Shown: piece after piece, positions 53,896 to 61,440 of the stretch | Layout: every line of letters begins with the position of its first letter | Position numbering within the stretch: the first letter of the stretch is position 1 | Source of the DNA: Prevotella sp. | Lineage (GTDB): Bacteria > Bacteroidota > Bacteroidia > Bacteroidales > Bacteroidaceae | Direction: 5' to 3' | NCBI GenBank assembly: GCA_017619375.1 | Contig: JAFZSL010000031.1 | Span: forward strand, 1 to 64,000 | Length of the DNA: 64,000 bases | Made by a program: the position numbers and the translations under genes | The notes under the pieces: model-generated | Database searches by the model: none | The model's input: the letters and a program-made list of their open reading frames with translations, nothing else | Told to the model about the DNA's origin: nothing

Positions 53896-54564
53896 ATGAG
53901 CGTCAGGTACTCTGCTTTTTCCGAACCTTGCGACCAAAGCAACGAGGACACCATAGTCGTCAAGAGCGACCATGAAAGCAACAAGGCGTTGTTCATGGTC
54001 TGCGACGGCATGGGCGGCCTTTACAGGGGTGACCTGGCAAGCCAACTTGTTTGCGACGCCTTCTCCACCGTTTGGGAGGAGTATCATTGTTTCAAGTCCT
54101 CTTCTTGGATAATATCCCATGCATTGGAGAAAACCAAGGAAAACCTTGACATGATGTCGAGATACAATGCCGGCACCACCATGGTGCTGGCTATCCTTGA
54201 CGGCAACGATGTCACTATCGCACATTTAGGCGACAGCAAAGTCTTCTATTACCGTCCCGGCAATGGAATGCTTTATGAGTCATCCGACCATGTGAGTATA
54301 AACGAAGAAGGTTGGTCGTATGTATCCAAAGGAATTTTCAATTTCCGTCCTTTGGAGCGCCCTGACATAATAGAACTGAAGGCCATCCGAGGTGACAAAA
54401 TTCTGCTGTGTTCCGATGGTGTGACCAACTGCTTCGAAAGTTGGAGGATGCCCAAACTACTTCAAGAAGACTTATCGCCCTCTTCTTCCCTTTCCGAACT
54501 CAAGGCCTTTTGCAACACATATGCACGCGACAACTATTCTTCCATCATGGTAGAGTTGCTATGA
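53896..54564 (+). CDS. PP2C-family serine/threonine protein phosphatase
   Basis: This 222-residue protein has the PP2C metal-binding motifs in order: NED at 16-18, CDGMGG at 36-41, GTTMVLAILDG, HLGDSKVFYYR, LLCSDGVTNCF and the final DNYSS. It is a compact, catalytic-domain-only enzyme. It should remove phosphates from Ser/Thr (or Arg) residues of cytoplasmic proteins. No kinase partner lies in the window. It is co-transcribed with the Fe-S aldo/keto reductase and followed by a hairpin. Confidence 0.9.
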   Translation: MSVRYSAFSEPCDQSNEDTIVVKSDHESNKALFMVCDGMGGLYRGDLASQLVCDAFSTVWEEYHCFKSSSWIISHALEKTKENLDMMSRYNAGTTMVLAILDGNDVTIAHLGDSKVFYYRPGNGMLYESSDHVSINEEGWSYVSKGIFNFRPLERPDIIELKAIRGDKILLCSDGVTNCFESWRMPKLLQEDLSPSSSLSELKAFCNTYARDNYSSIMVELL

Positions 54565-54645
54565 CCCCGCCACTAATTTTGCAAGTGTCAATCGGCTATA
54601 TTTTCTTATTTGAATTCATATCTGGCATCCACGCTTATTACAATG

Positions 54646-54675
54646 AAGCCTGTACCGAAACATCGATACAGGCTT
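54646..54675 (+). terminator. terminator after the PP2C gene
   Basis: AAGCCTGTA at 54646-54654 pairs with TACAGGCTT at 54667-54675 (12-base loop), followed by TAACTTT. It lies 80 bases after the stop and is convergent with the 91-residue gene. Confidence 0.65.
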
Positions 54676-54714
54676 TAACTTTGAATCTTGGTTTACAGCG
54701 GCACCACGATGTCA

Positions 54715-54990
54715 TCATCCTGCTTGGTAGTACCTGTTGGCCATGTTCTCTATGGCATGGGTATTGGGTACGAGCTTGCCTTTGGCATCCTTGCTGATGA
54801 GCGTCCCCAGGTCGTAGAAATCACAATGCCTGCACTGCGCAGGGTCTTCGATGACGTTAGCCATCACTTCCGGCTGCACTGCCAGTTGTGCATTGGCGGG
54901 GTATTGTTCACGATGGTGTATGTAATTCCAAATGAGACTTGTCACATCTTTGACGTAGGCAGTCATGTCTTCAAATAATTTCACTTCCAA
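54715..54990 (-). CDS. 91-residue hypothetical protein, possibly frameshifted at its end
   Basis: The product begins MEVKLFEDMTAYVKDVTSLIWNY and has a CRHCDFYDLG motif near the middle. It then ends YYQAG. I do not recognise it. Just before the stop, the other frame reads on through KQDDDIVVPL to a later TAA, which looks like a natural tail, so a one-base indel near 54720 may have shortened the protein. It is isolated on the minus strand between two convergent or divergent units and has no clear promoter box. Confidence 0.55.
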   Translation of the reverse strand: MEVKLFEDMTAYVKDVTSLIWNYIHHREQYPANAQLAVQPEVMANVIEDPAQCRHCDFYDLGTLISKDAKGKLVPNTHAIENMANRYYQAG

Positions 54991-55026
54991 TTCTATACAA
55001 GTTAAGGTTAATGGTTTAATAGTTGT

Positions 55027-55122
55027 TACTTTTGAGGAGGGATGTTCATATTTCCCCTCTCCATTATAATGACGGGGGAAAAAGGGAAATGTTATATGCG
55101 ATGGGCATTTTTTTGTTTTTTT
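55027..55122 (+). ncRNA. candidate small RNA with its own promoter
   Basis: TACTTTTG at 55027-55034 matches the promoter -7 box, but no plus-strand gene follows for more than 3 kb. The next 80 bases can form alternative hairpins: ATTTCCC at 55050-55056 with GGGAAAT at 55084-55090, or TTCCCC with GGGGAA. They end in ATGC-GATGG-GCAT followed by two T7 runs (55108-55122). A transcript of roughly 80 nt is implied. No reading frame of note lies in it. The strand and ends are inference. Confidence 0.3.
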
Positions 55123-55154
55123 AAGTTTCAGAAATAACTAAGAACAAACAACGT

Positions 55155-55272
55155 AGGAGCACGCGCCAAGTATGGCCCTACTCCTTAGCATGGCAAGAAC
55201 GGCATCTTCAACGTGTGAATGCTGCCAGCGACATGCATAACCTACCGAGATAGACCAAGGCGCCAGGCTCCT
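55155..55272. other. non-coding stretch able to fold into a long rod
   Basis: AGGAGC-ac-GCGCC (55155-55167) pairs with GGCGC-cag-GCTCCT (55259-55272). Inside, TGGC...GGCAT (55191-55205) pairs with ATGCTGCCA (55219-55227). Together these give a closed, rod-like structure of about 118 bases in a gap with no gene. It could be part of a longer small RNA, an untranslated tail of xseB, or chance. I cannot match it to SRP RNA, 6S RNA or RNase P. Confidence 0.3.
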
Positions 55273-55297
55273 TTAACGCTAACGGGAGGTAGCCCCC

Positions 55298-55489
55298 TCA
55301 CTCTTTCTCTAAGATTTTCTGTATTTCCTCGTCGGCCTTGGTCAGCTTGTCCTTGCAAAGCTGGATGAGTTGTTTAGCCCTCTTAAGTTGTTCAGCCAGG
55401 GAGTCGATGTCCAATTCATCGTTCTCCATTTTTTTGACGATGCTCTCCAATTCAGCCACCGCCTGTTCATATTTCAGGTTTTCGTTCAT
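55298..55489 (-). CDS. xseB: exodeoxyribonuclease VII small subunit
   Basis: This 63-residue, all-helical protein has the family signature YEQAVAELESIVKKMENDEL (residues 7-26) followed by LDIDSLAEQLKRAKQLIQLC. The size is normal for XseB. It joins XseA to form the exonuclease that degrades single-stranded DNA. The large subunit gene xseA, usually next door, is not in the window. It lies 100 bases after an Fe-S aldo/keto reductase with a hairpin between. Confidence 0.93.
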   Translation of the reverse strand: MNENLKYEQAVAELESIVKKMENDELDIDSLAEQLKRAKQLIQLCKDKLTKADEEIQKILEKE

Positions 55490-55512
55490 AGATTCCAGAT
55501 GTTATATTTGTA

Positions 55513-55565
55513 AAGCCCTTCTCCGCCCAGGGAAGAGCAAAAAGGCGGATGAGCATGAAGGGCTT
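55513..55565 (-). terminator. double-stem hairpin between the Fe-S aldo/keto reductase and xseB
   Basis: AAGCCCTTC (55513-55521) pairs with GAAGGGCTT (55557-55565), and inside TCCGCC (55522-55527) pairs with GGCGGA (55544-55549). It may end or slow the redox operon transcript. There is no clear T-run on the minus strand. Confidence 0.5.
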
Positions 55566-55588
55566 ATTGGGAACTCATTGATTATTAT

Positions 55589-57037
55589 TCAGGTGTTTTC
55601 TGTGCTTTCGGTGTTTTCTTGCGAATCCTCCTCGTGTTTGACGACAGGGTTTCTTCTGATTTTTTCCACAAACTCACTGATTTTCTGCAATTCCTGTGGA
55701 ATCTTGATGTTCTGCGGGCAATGTTCCACACATTGTGCACATCCTATGCAATGGTCAGCCTGTCTCATACGCGGGACAGCCCTGTCGTAGCCGATGAGAT
55801 ATTCCCTTCTTCGCTTGGCATATTCCTTCTCAACAATTTCCAGAGGAATTCTCCCCTCATTCTTGCATTTGTTGTAGTGGACGAAAATGCCTGGAATGTC
55901 GATGCCATAGGGGCAAGGCATGCAATATTTGCAGTCATTGCAGGGGATGTTGTCTGTCCCAACGATTTCCTTGGCCACTTCGTAAAGGAACTCCTTGTCC
56001 TCCTCGGTGACAGGTGTCAGCGGGGAAAAAGAGAGCAAGTTGTCCTTGAGGTGCTCCATGTAAGTCATGCCGCTGAGCACAGTGAGCACCCCTTCTGGTG
56101 AACCCGCATACCTGAAAGCCCATGAGGCAGCTGACTTTTCAGGGTCGCGTTGCTTAAGTCTATTATAAAGAAACTGCGGAAGTTTTGACAGCCTCCCCCC
56201 CAGAAGAGGTTCCATGATGACAGCCGGTATGCCCCTTTTCTCCAACTCGGCATAGAGATATTTGGCATCCGTGTTGTCAGGGTTGATTTCATTGGCGTAC
56301 TCCCAATCCAAGTAGTTGAGTTCGATCTGCACGAAATCCCACTTGTACTTGTCATGGTTGGCAAGGAGGTAATCGAATACCTCTATGTCTCCATGATAAG
56401 AAAAGCCGAGGTTACGGATGCGTCCCGCCTCCCTTTCAGCCAAGAGATAGTCAAGCATTCCGTTGTCAAGGAATCTTTTGTGGAGGCTTTCCATTCCACC
56501 GCCACCGATGGCGTGAAGGAGGTAGTAATCGATGTAGTCAACTTGCAATTCCTTCATGGAGTTGTGATACATCTCAATAGAAGCCTGTTTGGAAAAAGTG
56601 GCAGGACTGAAATTGGAGAGTTTGGTAGCCACAAAGTATTTCTCCCTCGGATACTTTTTCAAAGCGATGCCAGTGGAAGCCTCCGATTTGCCTTGGCAAT
56701 ACACGGGAGACGTGTCAAAATAATTAACACCATGCTCGATGGCATAGTCCACAAGTTTGTTGACCATGTCCTGGTCTATTTCTTCACTATCCTTTCCTTT
56801 GGTATCTTTCAGTGTGGGAAGCCTCATCATGCCATATCCCAACAGCGAAACCTTGCTACTGGTACGCGGGTTCTCCCTGTATGTCATCTTCCCCACGGGC
56901 GGCTCCACCTGACTCCTGTATTCCTCCTCGGCATCCTTCACACCGGCAGCTTTCCCACAGCCGGCGAGAGCAGCCGACGTTGCCAACGCACCGCCACCGA
57001 ACATCTTCAAAAAAATGCGTCTCGATATCTTTTTCAT
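55589..57037 (-). CDS. Tat-exported lipoprotein aldo/keto reductase with two 4Fe-4S motifs
   Basis: The 482-residue protein has RRIFLKMF (RR at 6-7) plus a lipobox AALAGC with C27, so it is predicted to be a Tat-exported lipoprotein. The reductase tetrad is D108, Y113, K139 and H175. The C-terminal motifs are CNDCKYCMPCP and CIGCAQCVEHCP. It is a paralogue of the enzyme at 52.5 kb, which has no lipobox. It starts 21 bases after a membrane polyferredoxin, which probably supplies its electrons. The Glu/Ser/Thr-rich extreme C-terminus is unusual. Confidence 0.88.
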   Translation of the reverse strand: MKKISRRIFLKMFGGGALATSAALAGCGKAAGVKDAEEEYRSQVEPPVGKMTYRENPRTSSKVSLLGYGMMRLPTLKDTKGKDSEEIDQDMVNKLVDYAIEHGVNYFDTSPVYCQGKSEASTGIALKKYPREKYFVATKLSNFSPATFSKQASIEMYHNSMKELQVDYIDYYLLHAIGGGGMESLHKRFLDNGMLDYLLAEREAGRIRNLGFSYHGDIEVFDYLLANHDKYKWDFVQIELNYLDWEYANEINPDNTDAKYLYAELEKRGIPAVIMEPLLGGRLSKLPQFLYNRLKQRDPEKSAASWAFRYAGSPEGVLTVLSGMTYMEHLKDNLLSFSPLTPVTEEDKEFLYEVAKEIVGTDNIPCNDCKYCMPCPYGIDIPGIFVHYNKCKNEGRIPLEIVEKEYAKRRREYLIGYDRAVPRMRQADHCIGCAQCVEHCPQNIKIPQELQKISEFVEKIRRNPVVKHEEDSQENTESTENT

Positions 57038-57058
57038 AACTTGATATTTGCTAAAGGA

Positions 57059-58543
57059 TTAAACTTCACGATGCACCTCATGCCCTTCCACGTAAATGGC
57101 CGACAAGGGTCGAGCAGGACAAAGATTCTCGCAGGCACCACAACCAATGCAACGCTCCACGTTGACAGAAGGGACGAATGGCGTGTCATCATCATTCTCG
57201 TCGAGAGGCACCATCTCTATGGCCCCCACGGGGCAATGCCTGGCACAATTTCCACACTCCACCTTGTCGGTGACAGCCACGCAGTTTTTCTTCACCCATA
57301 CGGCATGTCCGATTTGGATTGACGACTTCTCAACCTCGCTGACGCGCTGTATGGCACCTGTGGGGCACACCTCCGAACAGCGGTTGCATTCCGGACGGCA
57401 ATAGCCCCTCTCATACGACATCACTGGCTGCATAAGCGTCATCAACCCCACCGAAGGTCTCAGCACCTGGTTGGGACATTCCGACACACACAATTGGCAC
57501 GCAGTACATCTCTTTGCCATATTACCTGCGCTACGCGACCCCGGCGGTGTGATGGGTGTCTGTCGTTTTGGAGCCACCTTGTCTTCGAGGGGAGCCAATC
57601 CGCCATCCACTTTCTTTCCCTCCTGTGCTATGGCGGCAGTAGTAGCCAAGGCTGTGGCTAGCAAGAACGAGCGCTTTCCCATGTCGACAGGCGTCGTTTC
57701 TGTCTCGTTCTCCTTCACTTCCTGCTTCTTGACAGCCTTATGTGCGTATTTCAAAGCTCCGAACTTACATTTTTCCAAACAATTGCCGCAAGCCACACAC
57801 CTGCTGTAGTCCACGGAGTGCGACTTGTAATCGATGCATGCCGCCTTGCAGTTCTTCGAGCACAAGGAGCAATCGCGACACTTCCCTTCGTCAAAGACCA
57901 CCTTGAACCATGAGAATCTCGAAAAGAAGCCCAGCAAAGTCCCCACGGGACAGATGGTGTTGCAATAAGTCCTCCCATGCTTCCAAGCCAATATGCCGAT
58001 GATGATGAAAGTGGCGAGTGCAACGATGAAGGTTGGCAGCCCTCGCATCCAAACATCAACATGGTAGAACGCATAGCTGTCGGCATTCTCAGCCATAGAG
58101 GCCAAGGCATTGTTGCCCATAATCCACAAAGGCTGCAACAAATGAGTGGCAATGCGACCGAAGCTACTATAAGGAGCCAGGAGCGCCACAAGGGAACCAA
58201 TCCCGGCAACAAACGCCACCAGCATCACGGCAAGCATGGTATACCTCAACCATGAGACAGCTTTTGAATAGGAATATTTGTTGCGTTTTCTATTAAGCCG
58301 GGCCATCAAGTCCTGCATCACCCCCAATGGACAAATCACTGAGCAGTAGATGCGACCAAAGACTAGCGTCAAGAGCAGCAACGCTCCGACTATGACGAAA
58401 TTCAGTGCCAGCAGTGCGGGCAGGAACTGCAGTTTGGGCATCCACGACAACCATTGGTGCAAGGTTCCGGAGAAATCAAGAAAGAGGGCAGTGATGCCAA
58501 TGAACATCATCAGCGCCAAAATGATTCTGATTTTACGTAACAT
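57059..58543 (-). CDS. membrane polyferredoxin (NapH-like and NapG-like fused)
   Basis: The 494-residue protein has N-terminal membrane helices with YCSVICPLGVMQDLMARLNR and YCNTICPVGTLLGFFSRF, the NapH/YccM pattern. CRDCSLCSKNCK and CVACGNCLEKCK follow. A second half begins with MGKRSFLLATALATTAAIA, an internal export-like signal. It carries CTACQLCVSECP, CNRCSEVCP, CGNCARHCP and CIGCGACENLCP, as in NapG. One chain thus joins two proteins usually separate in periplasmic nitrate reductase systems. No nitrate reductase is near. It probably moves electrons from the quinone pool to the exported Fe-S reductase encoded next. Confidence 0.85.
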   Translation of the reverse strand: MLRKIRIILALMMFIGITALFLDFSGTLHQWLSWMPKLQFLPALLALNFVIVGALLLLTLVFGRIYCSVICPLGVMQDLMARLNRKRNKYSYSKAVSWLRYTMLAVMLVAFVAGIGSLVALLAPYSSFGRIATHLLQPLWIMGNNALASMAENADSYAFYHVDVWMRGLPTFIVALATFIIIGILAWKHGRTYCNTICPVGTLLGFFSRFSWFKVVFDEGKCRDCSLCSKNCKAACIDYKSHSVDYSRCVACGNCLEKCKFGALKYAHKAVKKQEVKENETETTPVDMGKRSFLLATALATTAAIAQEGKKVDGGLAPLEDKVAPKRQTPITPPGSRSAGNMAKRCTACQLCVSECPNQVLRPSVGLMTLMQPVMSYERGYCRPECNRCSEVCPTGAIQRVSEVEKSSIQIGHAVWVKKNCVAVTDKVECGNCARHCPVGAIEMVPLDENDDDTPFVPSVNVERCIGCGACENLCPARPLSAIYVEGHEVHREV

Positions 58544-58581
58544 CTGTTAGAGTTTTTCGTAATGGACATGAATTATCTACA

Positions 58582-58612
58582 AATTCCTTGACATTCCCAC
58601 ATACAAGGAATT
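58582..58612. repeat. 9-bp inverted repeat at the start of the polyferredoxin transcript
   Basis: AATTCCTTG (58582-58590) pairs with CAAGGAATT (58604-58612), with a 13-base gap. It begins about where transcription of the polyferredoxin gene should start, so it is either a leader hairpin or an operator. Confidence 0.55.
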
Positions 58613-58618
58613 GATGTG

Positions 58619-58626
58619 CAAATATA
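58619..58626 (-). promoter_or_regulatory. -7 box for the polyferredoxin operon
   Basis: TATATTTG on the minus strand matches TAnnTTTG. The start site near 58612 gives a leader of about 70 bases containing the inverted repeat. Confidence 0.6.
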
Positions 58627-58716
58627 AGAAAAAAATCACAACAAAGGATTTCAGAGTGAAAAAAACCTATCAAAAATCCACAAAATTATAACATAGTTTA
58701 AAAAAAGGGCAATATT

Positions 58717-58747
58717 TTTGCGGAGAAAAAGGATTTCATTACCTTTG
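58717..58747 (+). promoter_or_regulatory. promoter of the DUF3298-rsmG-ruvC operon
   Basis: TTTG at 58717-58720 and TACCTTTG at 58740-58747 are 19 bases apart. The leader to the ATG at 58816 is about 60 bases. Confidence 0.8.
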
Positions 58748-58815
58748 CACGCGTTTAAATACAAGGATTAGGGAAAGGATTCCCCTTCCTCCCATGGCCC
58801 AAGCCGACAAGAGGA

Positions 58816-59622
58816 ATGTATACAGATAGAAGTCACATCCTCATGGCACTTTTGGCCTTGTGCCTCGCACTAGGCAGTTGTCGCCACAAACCCACGATGC
58901 AAGAGATGGGTGTGGTGCTCGACACGCTTAAGGTCGAAAGCCATGCCGCTCTTGTAGCCGACTCCGCCGGCTCGCCTCAATGTGGTGTGAGCATCGAACT
59001 CATCACCTTTGGCAACAAGGAATACTCAGCCATCAATGACAGCCTGTTGCGCAGTGGCATCCTAACCCCGGAATACCTGTCGCTGACAGACATCCACATG
59101 ACGCCCCAAGCTGCCGTCGACTCGTTCATCCAACGCTATACGAACGACTACCGCGAGTTCTTCACAGGCATATTCAACGACGAGGGCGCCAATGAGGCAG
59201 CCACCATCGGCTACACCGTCACCACGAGCATTGAAGAGGGCAAGGACAGCATCCTCAACTACAAAGCCCTCATCAGCAACCGCCAGGGTGCCATCACCAC
59301 TGAATACACCCGATGCTTGAACATCGACTTGGGCAGCAAGCGGATTCTTGAACTATCCGACATCTTCGTCCCCGGTTCGGAGAAAGGACTTCAAGAAGCC
59401 ATCACTTCCCAGCTGGTGAAACAGACAGGATGCAAGACGCCAGAAGGTCTTCATGAGGCAGGCTTCTTTGTCAACAGCGAGGCTTACGCCCCCAACAATT
59501 TCATCATCGGCGACAAAGCCGTCACCTTCGTCTATGTGTCAGGTGAAATTGCCGACCGCTCCAAAGGCGAAATACAAGTAGAAGTGAAATACTCCGATGT
59601 CAAAAACCTGCTAAAACGATGA
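58816..59622 (+). CDS. DUF3298-containing lipoprotein
   Basis: The 268-residue product has a lipoprotein signal ending LALGSC, with C22 as the lipidation site. The DUF3298 region includes YIVT-like strands and RILELSDIFVPGSEKGL (about 175-191). The C-terminal YVSGEIADRSKGEIQVEVKYSDV resembles the RsiV/DUF3298 fold. In other bacteria this fold binds lysozyme or senses the envelope. The exact role here is unknown. Its stop overlaps the rsmG start in ATGA. It lies behind the operon promoter with its own leader. Confidence 0.8.
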   Translation: MYTDRSHILMALLALCLALGSCRHKPTMQEMGVVLDTLKVESHAALVADSAGSPQCGVSIELITFGNKEYSAINDSLLRSGILTPEYLSLTDIHMTPQAAVDSFIQRYTNDYREFFTGIFNDEGANEAATIGYTVTTSIEEGKDSILNYKALISNRQGAITTEYTRCLNIDLGSKRILELSDIFVPGSEKGLQEAITSQLVKQTGCKTPEGLHEAGFFVNSEAYAPNNFIIGDKAVTFVYVSGEIADRSKGEIQVEVKYSDVKNLLKR

Positions 59623-60239
59623 ACGAAATCCTACGTCTCTTCCCCGGGCTCACCCCACTGCAGACCAATCAGCTGGAGGCCCTTTACGCCCTCTATCATG
59701 ATTGGAACGAGAAGATCAACGTGATTTCCCGCAAGGACATCGACAACCTATACGAGCACCACGTGCTCCACTCCCTCGCCATCGCCCTCGCCTTTCACCC
59801 CACAGCTGGCACCGAGATACTCGACTTCGGCACGGGCGGCGGCTTTCCCGGCATCCCCTTGGCCATCATGTGGCCAGAATGCAAATTCCACCTCATCGAC
59901 GGCACCGGTAAGAAAATCCTCGTCGTCAATGAAGTGGCCAAGTCCATAGGCCTTGAGAATGTCAGGGCCACCCACATCCGCGGCGAGGAGGAGCGCGGCA
60001 AATACGATTTCGTAGTGAGCCGTGCCGTCATGCCCCTGCCCGACCTTGCCCGCATCGTGCGCAAAAACATCTCCACTCGTCAGCGCAATGCCATCGGCAA
60101 CGGCATCCTCTGCCTCAAGGGTGGCGACGTTCAAGCAGAGACCGCCCCTTTCCGCCGCCAAGTGGAGGTCACTCCTCTCAGCACATGGCTTGACGGTGCA
60201 TGGTTCAAGGAGAAACATCTTATTTATTTACCATTATGA
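59619..60239 (+). CDS. rsmG: 16S rRNA (guanine(527)-N7)-methyltransferase RsmG
   Basis: The 206-residue protein has the RsmG signatures: HDWNEKINVISRKDIDNLYEHHVLHSLA (about 28-55), the SAM-binding loop ILDFGTGGGFPGIPLAIMWP, and FVVSRAVMPLPDL. It methylates G527 of 16S rRNA. Its start overlaps the previous stop, and its own stop overlaps the next start (ATGA at 60236-60239). Confidence 0.95.
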   Translation: MNEILRLFPGLTPLQTNQLEALYALYHDWNEKINVISRKDIDNLYEHHVLHSLAIALAFHPTAGTEILDFGTGGGFPGIPLAIMWPECKFHLIDGTGKKILVVNEVAKSIGLENVRATHIRGEEERGKYDFVVSRAVMPLPDLARIVRKNISTRQRNAIGNGILCLKGGDVQAETAPFRRQVEVTPLSTWLDGAWFKEKHLIYLPL

Positions 60240-60880
60240 TCAAGATACAACGATTTGTGTGCAACATGTTCCAGGAGAACTGCTTTGTGGCAAGCGACGA
60301 CAGCGGCGAATGCATCATCGTGGACTGCGGCGCATTCTATGAAGAAGAGCGTCGTGCCATCACCGACTACATCAAGAGCGAGCACCTCACTCCCAAGCAC
60401 CTGGTGGCCACCCACGGCCATGTGGACCACAACTTCGGAATTGACACGATATATGAGCAATACGGCCTTCAACCCGAGGTTCACGCCTCCGACGAGGGCT
60501 TCATGACACGCTTGAACGAACAAGCAGAGCAGTTCATCGGCTACCGTCCCGACAACACTTATCCCACCGTTGGCAAGCATCTTGTCGATGGAGAAGAGCT
60601 GACCTTCGGGACTCATGCCGCAACCATCGTTTACACCCCGGGACACTCTCAAGGCAGCGTGTGTCTATACCTAAAGGACGAAGACATCATGTTCACGGGA
60701 GACACCCTCTTCAACCTGTCGATAGGGCGCACAGACCTTGAAAGCGGCAGCATGATGCAAATCATCCAAAGCCTGAGACACCTGGCCCAGCTGCCCGACA
60801 ACACCGTCATCCTCCCCGGCCACGGCAACCAAAGCACGATAGGTTACGAACTGGAGCATAACCCCTTCATGGACAGATGA
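60236..60880 (+). CDS. MBL-fold metallo-hydrolase (glyoxalase II-like)
   Basis: The ATG at 60236 ([12 protein letters not shown]), overlapping the rsmG stop, gives 214 residues. The metal-binding motif is THGHVDH at 59-65. [19 protein letters not shown] and LPGHGNQS follow, as in YcbL/glyoxalase II-type hydrolases. It probably cleaves a small thioester or similar in the cytoplasm. It ends in ATGA shared with ruvC. Confidence 0.92.
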   Translation: MIKIQRFVCNMFQENCFVASDDSGECIIVDCGAFYEEERRAITDYIKSEHLTPKHLVATHGHVDHNFGIDTIYEQYGLQPEVHASDEGFMTRLNEQAEQFIGYRPDNTYPTVGKHLVDGEELTFGTHAATIVYTPGHSQGSVCLYLKDEDIMFTGDTLFNLSIGRTDLESGSMMQIIQSLRHLAQLPDNTVILPGHGNQSTIGYELEHNPFMDR

Positions 60881-61440
60881 CGGAAAAGATCATCCTCGGC
60901 ATCGACCCTGGCACCTCGGTGATGGGCTACGGCGTCATCAAAGTCATGGGTGAAAAAGTGGAAATGCTCGTGACGGGCGTCATCGACTTGCGAAAGTTGA
61001 ATGATCCATACCTGAAACTGGGGCGGATTTTCGAGCGTGTCACCGGCATCATCGACGCCTATCTTCCCGACGAGATGGCCATCGAGGCCCCCTTTTACGG
61101 AAAGAATGTCCAATCGATGCTCAAACTTGGTCGTGCTCAAGGAGTGGCCATATCCGCCGCCATCCAGCGTGACATCCCCATCCACGAGTACGCCCCTCTG
61201 AAGATCAAGATGGCCATCACGGGAAACGGCAGCGCGTCGAAAGAGCAAGTCGCCGCCATGCTCGGCCGGCTCCTGGGCATCTCCGACGCCGACCTTCCCA
61301 ATTTCCTCGATGCCACCGATGCATTAGGTGCAGCCTACTGCCACTACATGCAGATGGGACGTCCGGAGTCGAAGGTCCATTACAAAGGCTGGAAAGACTT
61401 TGTGAACAAGAATCAGCAACGCGTATGCAAGCAACCATAA
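60877..61440 (+). CDS. ruvC: crossover junction endodeoxyribonuclease RuvC
   Basis: The 187-residue protein has the four catalytic acids of RuvC: D10 in [14 protein letters not shown]70 in IEAPFYGKN, and D145 with D148 in LDATDALG. It cuts Holliday junctions in recombination with RuvAB, which are not in the window. Its start overlaps the metallo-hydrolase stop, and its end overlaps the next gene by 16 bases. Confidence 0.97.
   Translation: MTEKIILGIDPGTSVMGYGVIKVMGEKVEMLVTGVIDLRKLNDPYLKLGRIFERVTGIIDAYLPDEMAIEAPFYGKNVQSMLKLGRAQGVAISAAIQRDIPIHEYAPLKIKMAITGNGSASKEQVAAMLGRLLGISDADLPNFLDATDALGAAYCHYMQMGRPESKVHYKGWKDFVNKNQQRVCKQP

Noticed and set aside
55155-55272. SRP (4.5S) RNA or 6S RNA
   Set aside because: The SRP GGAA loop and conserved internal loop are absent, and no 6S-like central bubble with matching sequence is seen.
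55503-55510. Plus-strand TATATTTG as a promoter
   Set aside because: No plus-strand gene or structured region follows; it lies opposite a minus-strand operon and is probably chance in AT-rich DNA.
57059-58543. Periplasmic nitrate reductase cluster
   Set aside because: Only NapH/NapG-like electron carriers are seen; no molybdenum catalytic subunit or NapB/NapC.
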